Shown: piece by piece, positions 1-12,786 of the stretch
Layout: each line of letters opens with the position of its first letter
How positions within the stretch are numbered: position 1 is the stretch's first letter
DNA from: Steromphala cineraria
Taxonomy: Eukaryota; Mollusca; Gastropoda; Trochida; Trochidae
Assembly (NCBI GenBank): GCA_916613615.1
Contig: OU744732.1
Span: forward strand, 56,814,727 to 56,878,726
DNA: 64,000 nucleotides
Direction: 5' to 3'
The notes under the pieces: generated by a model
What the model was told of the DNA's origin: nothing
Database searches by the model: none
Seen by the model: only the letters and a program-made list of their open reading frames with translations
Made by a program: the position numbers and the translations under genes

Positions 1-3000
1 CCAATGCCAAATTGATAACCTGATAACGATATGCAGATTTTTGAATGCTCCTCTTATTAATGTAAGCACCATTTATACCAACAAACACAGATTGCTCACA
101 ATTTATAATTATTCTAATTAAATTTCGGTGTGAAGTAGGTTAATTGAATTTTTCTTGTAAGGCTAAATATAAACATAGCGTAATTTTGGACCAGGCAATA
201 AAGTGTAACAACTGTTGAAATTCTCTTACGAGGCAACAACATAGAACACCAGTCAGAACATATTTGATTAGAACTTGTTGCAAGTGATACAAACAACCTG
301 AAGTAAGGGAATTTGATAGGACATTTTGTTTCTAAAAAGCAAACATAAGTAACGTTACAATTAGTTTTTTTCTAAACCAACATTTGAATCGATCATTTAG
401 ATTTAGCACAGCATATGCTAAATATTTGGAAATTGTGGTCAGTTTAGATATGTCAAAGATGATATATTGTGTAGTATCCAAAAATAACTGCCTTGCCCAT
501 CATGTTTTTGTACATAACATAATCCCACATTTCCAATTTAAAATGTAAATTTAATAAATCAACATTCAAACTTTGTCAGGTTGTTTATCAATGACAATTT
601 GCAGTTCTTTTGAGGTTACGTAATAAGTCGATTACCCTGCAGTGATACTTGACAATGTCATTCAGTTCTTTCTGACCAAATGGCATCATTATCAACATTT
701 GTCATATATGGCTTTTGAAGTCATATTAACTATTGCACAGTGACTGACAAAATGTTTGATGATAAACTTCACTTGCCTCTGGATTTTGTCCAACAAGGCA
801 AGTCAAACAATAGCTGAAAATGCCTTCAACTGACAGTCTTATTGAGTTCAAATGGTTCAACAGGTTTAGTGTATTTAATGGAGTAATCTATAAAGTGCAT
901 CTTTATTTAACAAGAGTTTGGGGGAGTCCACAAAATAAGAGCAGCCCCAAATGTAAGGGTTCCACTTTCTTTTGTCACTTCTCCATAACCACAGTGAAAT
1001 GGGTAATTTCAAGCAATATCACATGAAAGAGAAATAAAGAAGTCACGATCTTTAACCTTGACCTTGAATTTGAATTTTTCAAAAGACTACAAAGGATAAT
1101 AATTTACCGAAAATATAACTTAAGATCTCAAAACCTATTTCTGTTTTTAATCATTGGTTGATATCTTGTGCTATCTGAAGTAAAACAATCAATGATGATT
1201 TTTCATTCAAAAAGACAATTATGTTATGAAAACAAAGATTCATGGTTATATAAAACATTTTCCCATGATCATGATTAAATTAAGACCTTGCTATGGCCTG
1301 ACAAAAACATTTTCGAGTCTGGATAATTCTCCATAATTGATATTTACTACCAAAAGCCTGATTCTTATCAAGTTATCGAGTTTACAAGGATTATTCTTTA
1401 AGTCATAACCTTAGCCTTTGAGCTTGCTTGAACATGTACAAAAGTCTATGTTTTAAATTAATGTTCAATGTCAGTTTTCAAGTAGACATATTCTGATTTC
1501 AAAACCTAATCCGTTACAATGACCATATCTCGTGACCTGGATCAATGACAATTCAAGTCACACAACCAATGATCTGTTCATTTTATATGACGATCATGAC
1601 GATTCACACTATCAATACTTGATCCTTGTAAAGGTTGATTGACATGTACTTCAACTTATCTTCATACTTTTACATTTATCTAAGTGAGATTCACACGTAA
1701 GATGACATAACTATATTTATGTTGCAACAGTTGTTTCGAATCCTTGATTTTCATTTGGAGTTGTAGATGTCACCATTAAGTTGATACAGAGACAAGTGCA
1801 ACACACAAATGTTGAAGAAATAATTGTCTTCTCTATGATATCACTATCTATCCTTCTTCTCAGGCTGACAATTAACAAAACTTCACCAAACAATATGTCA
1901 CTCACATATGCATATATCTCATTTTAGCTTTAAATTTTTGTATTTCATAAATGTCATAAAATGTGACTTTTTCATTGTTGTATAAGTAATGTTGATGAAA
2001 CCAATAAACATAATAATAATAATAATCAAATCTTGAACAATAAATTCCATCAACTTTACTTTTTAAGAGAACATTTATGTATCTCACATTATATCTTTAA
2101 AGTTCTATTGTTAAGCGCACTGTTTCTGGTGAAGTCGATAGTCCTCATAAAGGTGTAAATAATTGTAACACGCTTAACCAAGAGGGATATATAATGTTAG
2201 TTATGGTGCAATGATATCGTTTTTCTGACAATCTTGGGGATATTGCAGACAAAATATGTCGGTTAAAATTTAAGTAATAAGCACAGATGATAAGCCAATG
2301 TCAGTCATGGTCTGGCAATCTGACGTTAACTGAACTTTTTGTCTCTCAAAGTTTTCGTATAAAGGTTGAACTATGACAAATCCACAGTGTACCTTATCAC
2401 AGTTCAAATATAAACTTTCAATGTTAATCTTTATCAATTTCATATGATTTTCATGAATTAATAAATAATATCATGAATCTTAGTTTACTTTCGATAATGA
2501 TTGCTATCAAGATAAAAATACTTAAACTCTTCAAAATATTATCAATTTTGCTTTGATATTAAACGCCATCAAGCAGATGTCTGGACTATCTCGCACATTA
2601 TCTATACTTGAACTTTACAGGGCAAGTTGTCTGGCCAATCTCACTATCTCTTCATCACAAAACAACTAGCCCACATAACTTTATGTACCAAGAGTCTTTA
2701 ACAGAGTTCAGACGAATATAGTCTTCGTTAAAGATACAACTTACCGTTATGTTCAACTGTAATCAAGAAACTTGTACCTTCTTGTATTTCCAAGCATATG
2801 GGAGACAATTTAACTGTATGTTTCAATATCACCCTATCAAATGTTCCTGTATTTCTTCCCAGCTTCTGTTGCTGTCTGAAATCATATTAGTACAAACAAA
2901 TCAATCAATCATTATTTCGGTACTCAAAAGGCCTCAGGATTATAGTTCATAACATACACATTTGGTTATACATATTTACACCAATCATGATACAATATTG

Positions 3001-4199
3001 TGTTTTGAAAGTGAGTGAAAAGTTATGAATCCCGAAAGTGGACATATACTTTTCAGTCCATCTTTAAATTTACACATGTGCTATGTGTCTTTCATACAGA
3101 TACTTATATTTACCTTACTTGGACACTACACTTGATACCTCTTTGGGGAACTAAATGCTGCCAAACATTGTATCTTCATGCAATACATGAGCTCTTTTGA
3201 ACAAATTTAATTTTTGTTCTTTATGCTAAAAATGTTCCTATGAGGTTCGTGTTCAGTGATTATAATACCATTCTATCATATTTTATCATATTTCAAAATG
3301 TGTTGCCGTACGTTTTGATATATTCGAACCATGGTAACAAGCGTATAGGATGGACGTTTTCCATTAAGTCCATTAAGTTGACTCCTTCATATGCTGTGTG
3401 ATTTGTCAATATGATGTAAAGATAGTCTGTCTATGGTTAAAAGCTTTACCATTGAATATGATTTTTCAGATGTATGATAAAACGGTATCCTTCCACTAAA
3501 CTGAAAGACCAAAAACCGGTTTTCAGATCATTTGAACATTGAGTGTATGAAATGGTTGTATGTACTTACAGTTATCCTTCCTTTTAAACAACATGGATTT
3601 AACTAGATCCTCTATGTTAACTCTCTGTTTGAAGACACAGTATTACGTTCACTATGTAACTATAGTGATCACACAAATATATCATTAGCAGAAAAATCCC
3701 TTTTTAATCAATACAGAGATTTAAAATAATTATGCAGTATAAAATGATCAAAAATATGTTCACTGAAATAAGCGCATGCAGTTTTTGAGAGATATGATCA
3801 CGTTATTCTGACAACGAAAATCAGTAAAGGTCGTCTTACTCTTTAAAGAAAATAGATCTTGTGCAAACCTATCTTTAATGGAGGGTAAGATTTTTAACGC
3901 CTCTCAAGGTCAACAATGGCTACGCTCACGACTCTTATCGTGACCTTGAATTAAAGCTAAAAACAAGTGCGTACAGTGATCTAGATAACTGTTGAAAGAA
4001 TAAATGCATATGAAACTATTTCTTTTGGTTCCAACATTTCCAACTGAGTTGAGGTTTAAAGGAATTTGGCAAATGCTCAAATTATCGAAATTTATGTGAT
4101 GTATAGGATAGCTGATAAAAGGGCATGAAGGTAATATAGATATGCTTAATTCCTTTATATTTGTACTATATCTATTTCAGATCAACAAATTATCTTTTC

Positions 4200-4250
4200 A
4201 TGTTATTCAGAAATTGCATAGGCCTTGGCAACCTACATGTGTTTGTTAAA
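4200..4250 (+). other. Candidate micro-exon remnant, copy A
   Basis: A block ending in TTTGTTAAAT and followed by the donor-like GTTAGT recurs at about 44059-44110, 53759-53820 and 59226-59290, each time after a TTTTCAG-like acceptor or its remnant. Read in one frame the copies give related peptides around R-N-C/G-x-G-L-x-N-L-H. No copy joins to a convincing neighbouring exon, so it could equally be chance conservation in a recently duplicated unit. See the finding at 53759. Confidence 0.2.
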
Positions 4251-7200
4251 TGTTAGTTATCATCAAAAGAGATGTATCAATATAATCAGAAGCATAACAA
4301 CAAAATTTATATATTCATGGAAAAGTGTGTTGTTTTATTTCTGCTCATAAAGCAAGATACGCCATTCTCATATATGAAATAGATATGCATGTCATATGTT
4401 GCCATTGAGCAATTTGTACAAGTTTTAACACTGCAATGTTCATCAATATTCATGTTCATTCCATGCTTCGATTCACATGGAGTCCTTTCATTGGAATATT
4501 TGGATGTAGATATTTGCTAATATACATTTTTTCAAAACATATCTATTCATATTATTGCTTTAGGAAGATGTAATTGTCAAGCACATGGGACTCTTATGAT
4601 GCTTAGTTGAATAATTCACAAAAACAATAATATATACATTGTATGTTTTCATGCATATCTTTACTCAAAGCATCAAAAGTTAAATCATAACTTTTCCTAT
4701 CCTACCTCTGAATTTTGAGTAGTTTTGTTTTTTCAATAAGATTTCTATAACTAATACCTTGATGATCACAAATCTTATATTTCCGTGTGTATTGTTTTGA
4801 TTGCACTAATATTCTTCTTTAACTGGACGGGTTCATGATATCACAAGTCTTGTCATGACGAAATCAGCTATCCTGTATAAATAGAAATCAAGTAGATGAA
4901 AGGAAGACTAGTTAAAAATAGGGAATAATATTGGAACAAAAGTTATATCATTTTATCTTACGGAAAAATTAAGAATATGGTTGTTGTTAAATCAACTTGT
5001 ATAGCTTTTCTTTAATTAATATGAAGTTTGATATATCAATATATCATGGTTTCAACGTTCAAAATGTTTTTCTGTGTTTCATTATATTATTCCATTACCC
5101 GAGTTGTATAAGACAACAAATTGTCAAGTGTGGGCTTATTTTCTATTAACTGATAACAGTGGCAGAGAAAACCTCACCTGAAGATTATATAATACAAGAA
5201 TTATCAGAGTAATTGTAGCCATAGAAAAAAATATTTGGCAAATTTATATATTAATATAAAGCAATAAAATCGCCTTTTATAAGAAACATGAGATACCGAA
5301 GATAGTTCAAACCTGTTAATTGTAGAGTAAACGAGATAATAGGACTATGTTTCATTAATATTTTTGAATTGGATAGGCGAAACAGTTTTATGTTAGCAAA
5401 ACAGTTATATGATAGCCGAGATAATATGTAAATGTCATTTCCCAACTATTACTCAAGGCAGATACAGTGTATTATCATTTTGAACTTGATTACTCTCAGA
5501 GTTAAGGTCTATTTAAACCTTTGGATCGTAATTTGATTATTGACTGACATTTTTATGACACAATGAATGATAAATAGTTTAGATATTTCCACTAACATAT
5601 CATTCCATTCAAGATTTCATCATATTTATGTAATGTAATCAAATTGTATTATATGTGTTCGTTTTATTGATTAGGCATCTTGAAACACCATATTGTTTTT
5701 AAAATAAATTGAACAATTGCAAACAAGAGGAATAAAGTCGACAACATCTTATGTCATTGGGAATCTCGCTCGAATCTCTTCTGATGTCAAGTAAATTAAC
5801 ACGGATAATTAAAGATACAAATTTCACAGGTTTGCCTTGATGTCATTGAATTGTGATGTTGTCATGTTTATGACGTTATGGCATTGTGATATCATTACTT
5901 GGTGATGTAAAAACATGCGTGTCATTGTTCCAAATTTTTACCACCTCAGTAGAATTTGTTTCTGCCATTTAGGATCGTAATCAACCGGCCAGTTTACTAT
6001 GAACGATGGCAAAATGAAAATTGTGAGAATGAGATTGTTAAAGCTTGAACGGCATTGCTTTATCGTATTTGGTTATGACTGGCACTTCTGACCTCTCCTG
6101 TCTACAATACTCCAAGGGAAATCTGGCACTGCAATATAATTGGATATAAACCTCGAAAACACCCTTTGGGTGGAAGTTTTTGATTCTGTAAAAGGTTTAT
6201 GAGACTTAATCTGATTTCATCACTTGAGCATTATGACTCAACAATACTTGAATCAATACAGACATTTACATGTATTGTCGACAAGAACAGTCAACATGAC
6301 AACTTAAGTCGAGGATCAAGCTTGTATGTATACCACTTTACAAATGTTCCGAGTCAGAACCAATACAAATTGCATAACAATAAGTGACTCTTATCTACAT
6401 ATCTGAGCATAATAGACAGCACCCTTGATCTTAGGAAAGCTTAAAGATTTCATTCAACCCAAACATTGTCAAAGATACAAGGGGATACGTTTTTAAATGC
6501 TCATGGACTTTTGACAGTAAACTTTTATGATGCAAATGTGATAAAGTAATCGAAATGTCGAATGGCTGACACAAAGGTATAAAAAAGGCCTTAGCAAGCA
6601 ATATTCAGTTATCCAACAATGCTACAATTTTATGGTCTCACTGGATATTGAGTGTAAATATTTGTCAGTTTGTAACAATAAAAGAGCTGTAACAGATCAA
6701 TCAGGTACAAAACATACTAGATAACGGATTGCCACAAGTGTTGTAAACATGCACCAATTTGGTGACACCATCATGACACGCTGAAGGTCAAAGTTTATTT
6801 CTTTTGTTTGTATAAATATAATTAATTTCTGATGTTGGCATGGCATTGATTTACAATGTTTGAAGAAAAAGAACAGAAATACTGTGAAATGCATACATGT
6901 ATGACAGGCATTCAGTCGAGACAGATGCCTCTAAACTTAGAATGATAATATAGTAAAGTAAACCTGTAATTGACAAGAGATATGTTAGGTAGAAATATTT
7001 TTACAGTACATGAATTATTATTGTGTATTAAAGTACTATTGTTATTGCTATTTAGTCGGTGTCGGGCGATATCAGTTATTCAATGCTATTTGGCAATAAG
7101 GAAGTAAGGACCAGGATTGTGTCTTTTAAAGTCATCACCTCTAATGAGTTTTCCACAATTTGCACCTGCATTTCGTGCACATCACCTCGTCGTGTTTTGG

Positions 7201-7379
7201 TGAATTGTAAGGTTAACATGTACAAGAGTATCATTTTATCAATAAAATTGTGTAAGTATTCTAGATGTTCAATTCAGTAAAAAATGTATGAACTGTTAAC
7301 CTTTTCTCACAAGGAGACAGATCAATGATCTCAAATAACCACTTAATAAATGGTAAAATAAGCTGGAAAGAATCTGAAG

Positions 7380-7563
7380 CCTCTTTTAATTCATTTTGTG
7401 TAAGAAAAAAGGATTCGCATTGCTGAACTTTACATTATATATTTGAGGTATTACTGCTTCATTTAGTTTAAATACATTGTCTTTCAATTGGAACCATTTA
7501 TTTTCATTTTCCTGACATCACCTTTTATTGCCCTAAAAACGTGCTACTTCCCCTTTAAAGCCA
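7380..7563 (-). mobile_element. Partial copy of the Kolobok-like TTAA MITE
   Basis: This stretch is the reverse complement of about half of the complete 352-bp element at 49329-49680, ending in the same terminal motif (ACGTGCTACTTCCCCTTTAA). The matching block in copy B is at about 19435-19610, so this insertion predates the A/B duplication. The other terminus is not recognisable. Confidence 0.6.
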
Positions 7564-9855
7564 CGTTAAAGCTAAGATTTCTTCATTATAAAATATGATT
7601 GGTTAGAAGCTAGATGTTTTCAAAATAAAAAGCAATGTTCATTAATGACTCAAATGAACAACGTTTAAGAACATTTCACTTACTGTCATACATACATAAT
7701 ATAATTTTAATATCTTCTTTCATATTAAGTAAAAGTTGATAATTGTTGACAGAATCACTGTCATATCCTGTGAAGAAGGAAGAACCCATTGAAAATAGAG
7801 AAACAGTTAAACTGGCTTAACATCGATAGTGTATCTTTTAGGAGAAACGGGGCGTGATAGCAGCTCTTGATAAAAGAAATGTGTATACATTTATCATTGT
7901 TTTTTCCGAATCTTAGTCATTTGAGTATTTCAGATTTGCTTTAATGAATATGACAATTGCTCAATAAAATTAACTGTTAACCTTTCCTCTCAATAAGGCA
8001 GATCAATGTCCCGGAGTATCCACTTACTTCAAATAGTGACACAAGCCGATGCCTTACAAATCTATCCTTGCCAATCAAGTACACGATCATTTCATTTAAA
8101 GGAAGTCAACAAGACAGAACGAAACTTGTATGGAGTCTTTTGCCATTTTCGTGATTGAGCAAACATATTTGATTGAATGCAGAAACTGTCTCTGGGCTAT
8201 AGTGAACAATCAACGTTTGTCGATACCTGTTCCCCCCGATTTTTGACAATAGAGAACCATAATATTATATCAAAAGAATAATTGGCCCTAGAATTTCAAA
8301 AGATTGGGGATATACATTCTTTTTGTGTGATCTTTTCTCAGAACAGAAAATAAGAGAAAGGTATTTATTGTCTGCAAACTCATTAAAAGGTAATCAATTA
8401 CAGATTAAGCCTACAAAAATCCTTTGTCTACGTCAAAAGAAGCTGCGAAATTCACAATGCAAATGGAAATTGGGAAACAAATCAATGACTTCCTACCATC
8501 TTTCAGTGTCCAATGCCTGAGAGGATGCAGTTTACTCTTAATCAGAACATTACACAGTCAAATCATCTACCTATCTGTGTGAGGATGTTGTACTATTGAT
8601 TGACGGTGGTTACACATGATCCGTAATGCGATTATTGAATTGCACCTTAAATAACTAGTGCAGTATCAGGTGTTCTGTCAGTTAAATATTAAATTGAAGA
8701 AAGGTAATAACAAGAGATTAAAGATTGGTAATGTATGGGTTTTGACAACTCTCTGACTACGCTGCATTAGTAAAATGTAAGCGGGGGGAGGGTGTATATT
8801 CTCTAAGTGGAGAGTAGTTTTCTTGCCTGCAAGCTAATCCACTTTAGATCAGACAGGTTAAAGAGATATCCCTTTGAACTCAGAACTTTGATCATACGTC
8901 ATAGTCAATAGACTGTCCTTGTGACATTTATGGCCTGCACATAAGAGGCTTTATCTGACTATTTGTAAAAACGATATCTTTATTTAACAAGTATGTTCTT
9001 GTCCATCATAATGAAACTTCCAACATTGAACATAGTGTAATGTGCACTGCTTAAAGGGGAGAGACAATTGACAAATATCCTACAAAGGACAAATGCGTTG
9101 AATTTTATATTATTTTATGAAAATGCTCGGATTTCCCACAGATTTGCGTAGACCCACTTCCTGAAAAAGTTGTTACTATACTCAGCAAGCAGTGGCAAAA
9201 CATTATTTCGATTTCAAAATTTATTTGAATTCAACTCTACATTCGAATGAACAAATTTGAACGGTTAAAAATTGATGGTGTATAAGCTTATTCCCAATTG
9301 ATATTTGCATTGAAATAACACATTTTTATTATTATTGTAAAGAAAAACAAATGATAAAGGATTTTTTAATAAGAACAACGAATGATTATGGTTAAAAGAA
9401 GGAGAATGTATAAAGGGATTTCGATAGGGTTATTCATGTTTTACTCATATAACCGTTAATTCATATTACTTACAAAATAAAGGTAGATGCATTACACTAG
9501 TTAAAATATTAATTGTGCCGACGATAGTCATAATCCCAAAAGTATTTGAATTTAACAAGCAATTGACGTTCAATTTAGCAAAGGTCAGTTGAGTCAGTTG
9601 TGAAAATTTAGCGTTTATTAAACATGGTTTTCTTTGACACACAATGTTATATAAATATGATGCATAAGTACCTAAACTTCACATATGTAGATACCTAACT
9701 ATATAACTTTGTGTGCCTTACGTATCCTTAATGACAAGGAATACCAGCATTATACTTGCAATATTCAGCAATGATTGATGGATGTAATATCTGAATATTT
9801 TTTCTGAAAACATTTAAATCCAATCTCATTGAAATCAGTTTGACGTTATTTGGGA

Positions 9856-10042
9856 GATAAACCTTGTGTGTTTAAAAATCAGAGACATGTTATACTATCA
9901 ATCAATTAGATTATTCTAACAGAAAACCACTCTGACGTTGTCAAGGATTATGATGTCATAAGTGCTCGCGTAAATGACGTCATTTGTATTGTTGTGGTAA
10001 TCGAAGGAAGCTAGCTGCGTGTGGCGCTGATTGACCACTTAA
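9856..10042. other. Non-array spacer before LINE fragment
   Basis: Similarity to the array stops after about 9855, where copy A departs from the B/C junction sequence. I see no gene here. It contains a TGACGTCA palindrome near 9975. Confidence 0.5.
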
Positions 10043-11060
10043 ACATCTTATTTTGAATTTTGTTACTTGGGTATATTATTTAATAATAATAATAAGTTTT
10101 CCTTTGCTGAAAAACAGTTGTCTGATCAAGCCAGGAGGCAATGTTTGCTCTTAATAATAATATCAAGTGTTGCTCTTTTAATGCTGAAACAATATTGTCT
10201 CTGTTTGATTGCTATATTGGCAGTATCCTCTCTTATGGAGCTGAGATATGGGGCAATAATAAGGGTGTTAATATTGAACGGGTACATTTAGATTTTTGTA
10301 AACGGTTATTAGGAGTAAAAAAATGTACAAACAATGCAATGATTTATTCTGAATTAGGTCGTTATCCATTAAGTTGTAAAAGGCAGTTTGGTATTGTTAA
10401 ATATTGGTGTAAATTACTTAAGACAGAAAATTTTATTTTGCGTGGTTGTTATGAGTATTTATTTGATGAAGCTGAAAACCGGAATGTACATAATTGGGCC
10501 TATAATGTTAAACACATACTTTTTTCTTTAGGTTTTAATGATATTTGGTATAAACAGGAGTTGTCATCTTATTTCTTGCCTGTAATTAAGCAAAGACTTA
10601 TAGATAATGCTATTCAGGTTATTAATGGCCAATTAGAAAGCTCCTCGAAATGTGTAATCTATAAAAAACGTTATTACAAGTCATGTATTACAGTATTATT
10701 TACATAAACCTATCCCAGCACTGTATAAAAGATATATATCCAAGTTTAGACTGTGCTCTCATACGTTGTCAATTGAAACGGGTAGATATCAAAATGTTCA
10801 TGTAAATGATAGGAAATGTGTTTTATGTAAAAGTGAAATTGAAGATGAATTTCATTTTATTTTGAAATGTCCAATGTATAATGATCTTCGAAAAAAATTT
10901 ATAAAGCCATATTATTGTAATAACCCATCTGTTTTTAAACTTGTCCAGTTATTAAGTATCAATAATGTAAAACAGTTATGTAATCTTGGGAAATATCTTT
11001 ACAAAGCATGTACATTAAGAAATCAGTTGCTATCAATTGTAAGTGAGTATGTTTTCTGAA
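10043..11060 (+). pseudogene. 5'-truncated non-LTR retrotransposon (LINE) ORF2 C-terminus, frameshifted
   Basis: This is the C-terminal part of a LINE ORF2 protein, downstream of the reverse-transcriptase domain. From 10043 the frame reads a typical post-RT block (YLGILFNNNN), shifts frame near 10140, and continues with the hallmark GAEIWG and FCKRLLGVKK motifs to about 10700. A second frame change near 10695-10705 leads into a Cys/His block with CVLC, then a glutamate-rich FHFILKCPMY segment. That spacing is usual for the terminal zinc-knuckle-like motif of CR1/L2/RTE-like LINEs. The RT domain and 5' part are absent (an in-frame stop lies just upstream), so this is a dead, 5'-truncated copy. 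It interrupts the spacer between array copies A and B. I cannot assign the LINE clade. A short AAT run at 10080-10094 lies inside the coding part. Confidence 0.85.
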
Positions 11061-12786
11061 AATGTTCACCTGCACCAACTCAACTTCACTGGATAGTTTA
11101 TACTAAGAAAGGACACGGGAATTTTCTATTAAGCAACGTATACTATTTGCTACAAATGATTGGCGAAACCTGCGTCTATACGGTAGTGAAGAGTAATAGT
11201 GTGGGTTAAATCATTTTTCAATTAATTTGGTTTCATCTAGCTGATGCTGTAGACAACTTCAAAATGAGACATACCAAATAATGAACATTTGAAAACCTAC
11301 ATGTTGACATTTAAGCGGATCCCTTAGCTTTTGAATTTTCACAATTTCTTGTGTTTGTGTTCGGATTTATGAATCGTGAAAAAGAGTGAATACTTAAATA
11401 AGCGTTGTACAGCCCGTTCGCCAATTGTTTGTGTTTATTGTTTAAAATAAAACAATGTTTAAACCATTCACTTTCAAAAAACATTGCTGCTCATTATAAC
11501 TGCCGAGACAACTAATAGGTAGGAGAGGTAAGTTTGTTTTGTGATTTTTCATGGTTAAATAACATCGTTTTGAATATGTGTGATACACTGAACAGCCTGA
11601 AATAACACTTGATATAACTGGGAACTGTCATTTGATGTTGTGTATTATGGAGCCGGATGTTACAGATAAAACAGGTGTGAGGTGTCAGTTTATTGTCGTC
11701 CAGTGACTCTAGTCATGTGTCGTAACAGGTCATATAACTGCCGGGTCACTGTTTGATGGCGCCATCCTGTCTGGTTGAGTGGACAATGGATACACATACA
11801 AGACATATACAAAACAATTGCCGCCAACTATACGTTATTTCAATCCCCGACAGGATGTCTAGCTTTCAAAACCAAATGAGACGATAAAACATAATATCTG
11901 ACTAATGAAAACCAGTAGGTGAACGTTTTATCGTCCGCAAAAATTTCAATTATTGAACACTTCTAATATGGTTCTTATTTACGATCTACAGAATACAAAA
12001 TTAAATAGAAAAAATATCCCAACTTTAAAAGATGTGTTATCGATAACGTATTGATGATAAATAACCAAATCCTAATCGTTGCTTTTTCAAATTACATGAC
12101 TGTCCCTGATTTAGATAATGATTATCTAAACTTCGGTATATGTGCGGTGATTGCGCACCCGAAGGAGACGCTTATTTTGCTGGTCTACCCTTCATTATCC
12201 TTACAATATCGTGAATATTATCCTATTTTGGAAACTACGTATAAATGATATTTCTTACGCAGTTTGAAACAGCACACCGTTTAATAAATGAATTGGTAAA
12301 TAAAAGATTAAATTTATTTTTTTAAATAATAATGTTTATTATTAATTATATGTCAAAGAATATTGTCTTGCGGTTGCATGTCTATTGTTACAGGATATTT
12401 GAAAGACACATTTTTATTTTATTTGTATTATTTTTAAGTAATTGAAATTGAAATTATTTAGAAATTTCCAAAGAAAACAGTAACCCAATACAAAAAAATG
12501 TGTTGTAATGATGATTTAGTAATAATGTTATGACATATGCAAAAGCTATTCTATTCAGAATTTCTAGATGCATTAATTTGTTACCAAAACAACTCACTGT
12601 CACAGTGAGATAACTCAATCAATCATAATAAATTAAAGCCGCATTATAGCAGTTTAAATAATGTATATGATTAAACAAACAACTCAATCAGAGAAACCGA
12701 AGAGTTGACGTAAACCGGTTCACTGTCACAGTCAAGCTCCGTACAGCGACGGGGACGGCGTCTCGCTTTAAGATAAATAATATTTT
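11061..12786. other. Spacer between array copies A and B, no gene seen
   Basis: This region does not resemble the array unit. It includes slightly GC-richer stretches near 11640-11780 and 12690-12770 and a near-perfect 17-bp palindrome around CACTGTCACAGTG at 12594-12610. The only long frame (12051-12248) has no recognisable similarity or exon signals. The start may hold LINE 3' untranslated sequence. Confidence 0.4.

Larger units (their letters stand above)
1..9855 (+). repeat. Array unit copy A (about 9.9 kb, non-coding)
   Basis: This is the first visible copy of a long repeat unit that recurs through the whole window. Base 1 is in register with base 22011 (both begin CCAATGCCAA), and the unit end near 9850 (GACGTTATTT) matches 21990. 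Anchors in order are a CACAGCATATGCT block near 410, a TATAAAGTGCATC block near 889, a GTCATTGTTCC block near 5920 and a paired CCACTTTA block near 7840-8900. Short open frames inside (for example 820-1026 and 6199-6387) are not kept intact in other copies, so I call no gene. About 1.35 kb present in B (14760-16100) is missing here. Nothing else is recognisable apart from a partial MITE at 7380-7563 and a possible small exon near 4200. Confidence 0.8.

Noticed and set aside
820..1026. Short open frame repeated in several units (820, 13272, 37628, 51879)
   Set aside because: The frame is broken in copy C by a stop and shifted in D. Conservation is no better than in the flanking DNA, so it is not treated as a gene.
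6199..6387. 62-codon frame shared by copies A and B (6199 and 18270)
   Set aside because: The corresponding part of C (near 36260) is frameshifted. Similarity is explained by unit duplication.
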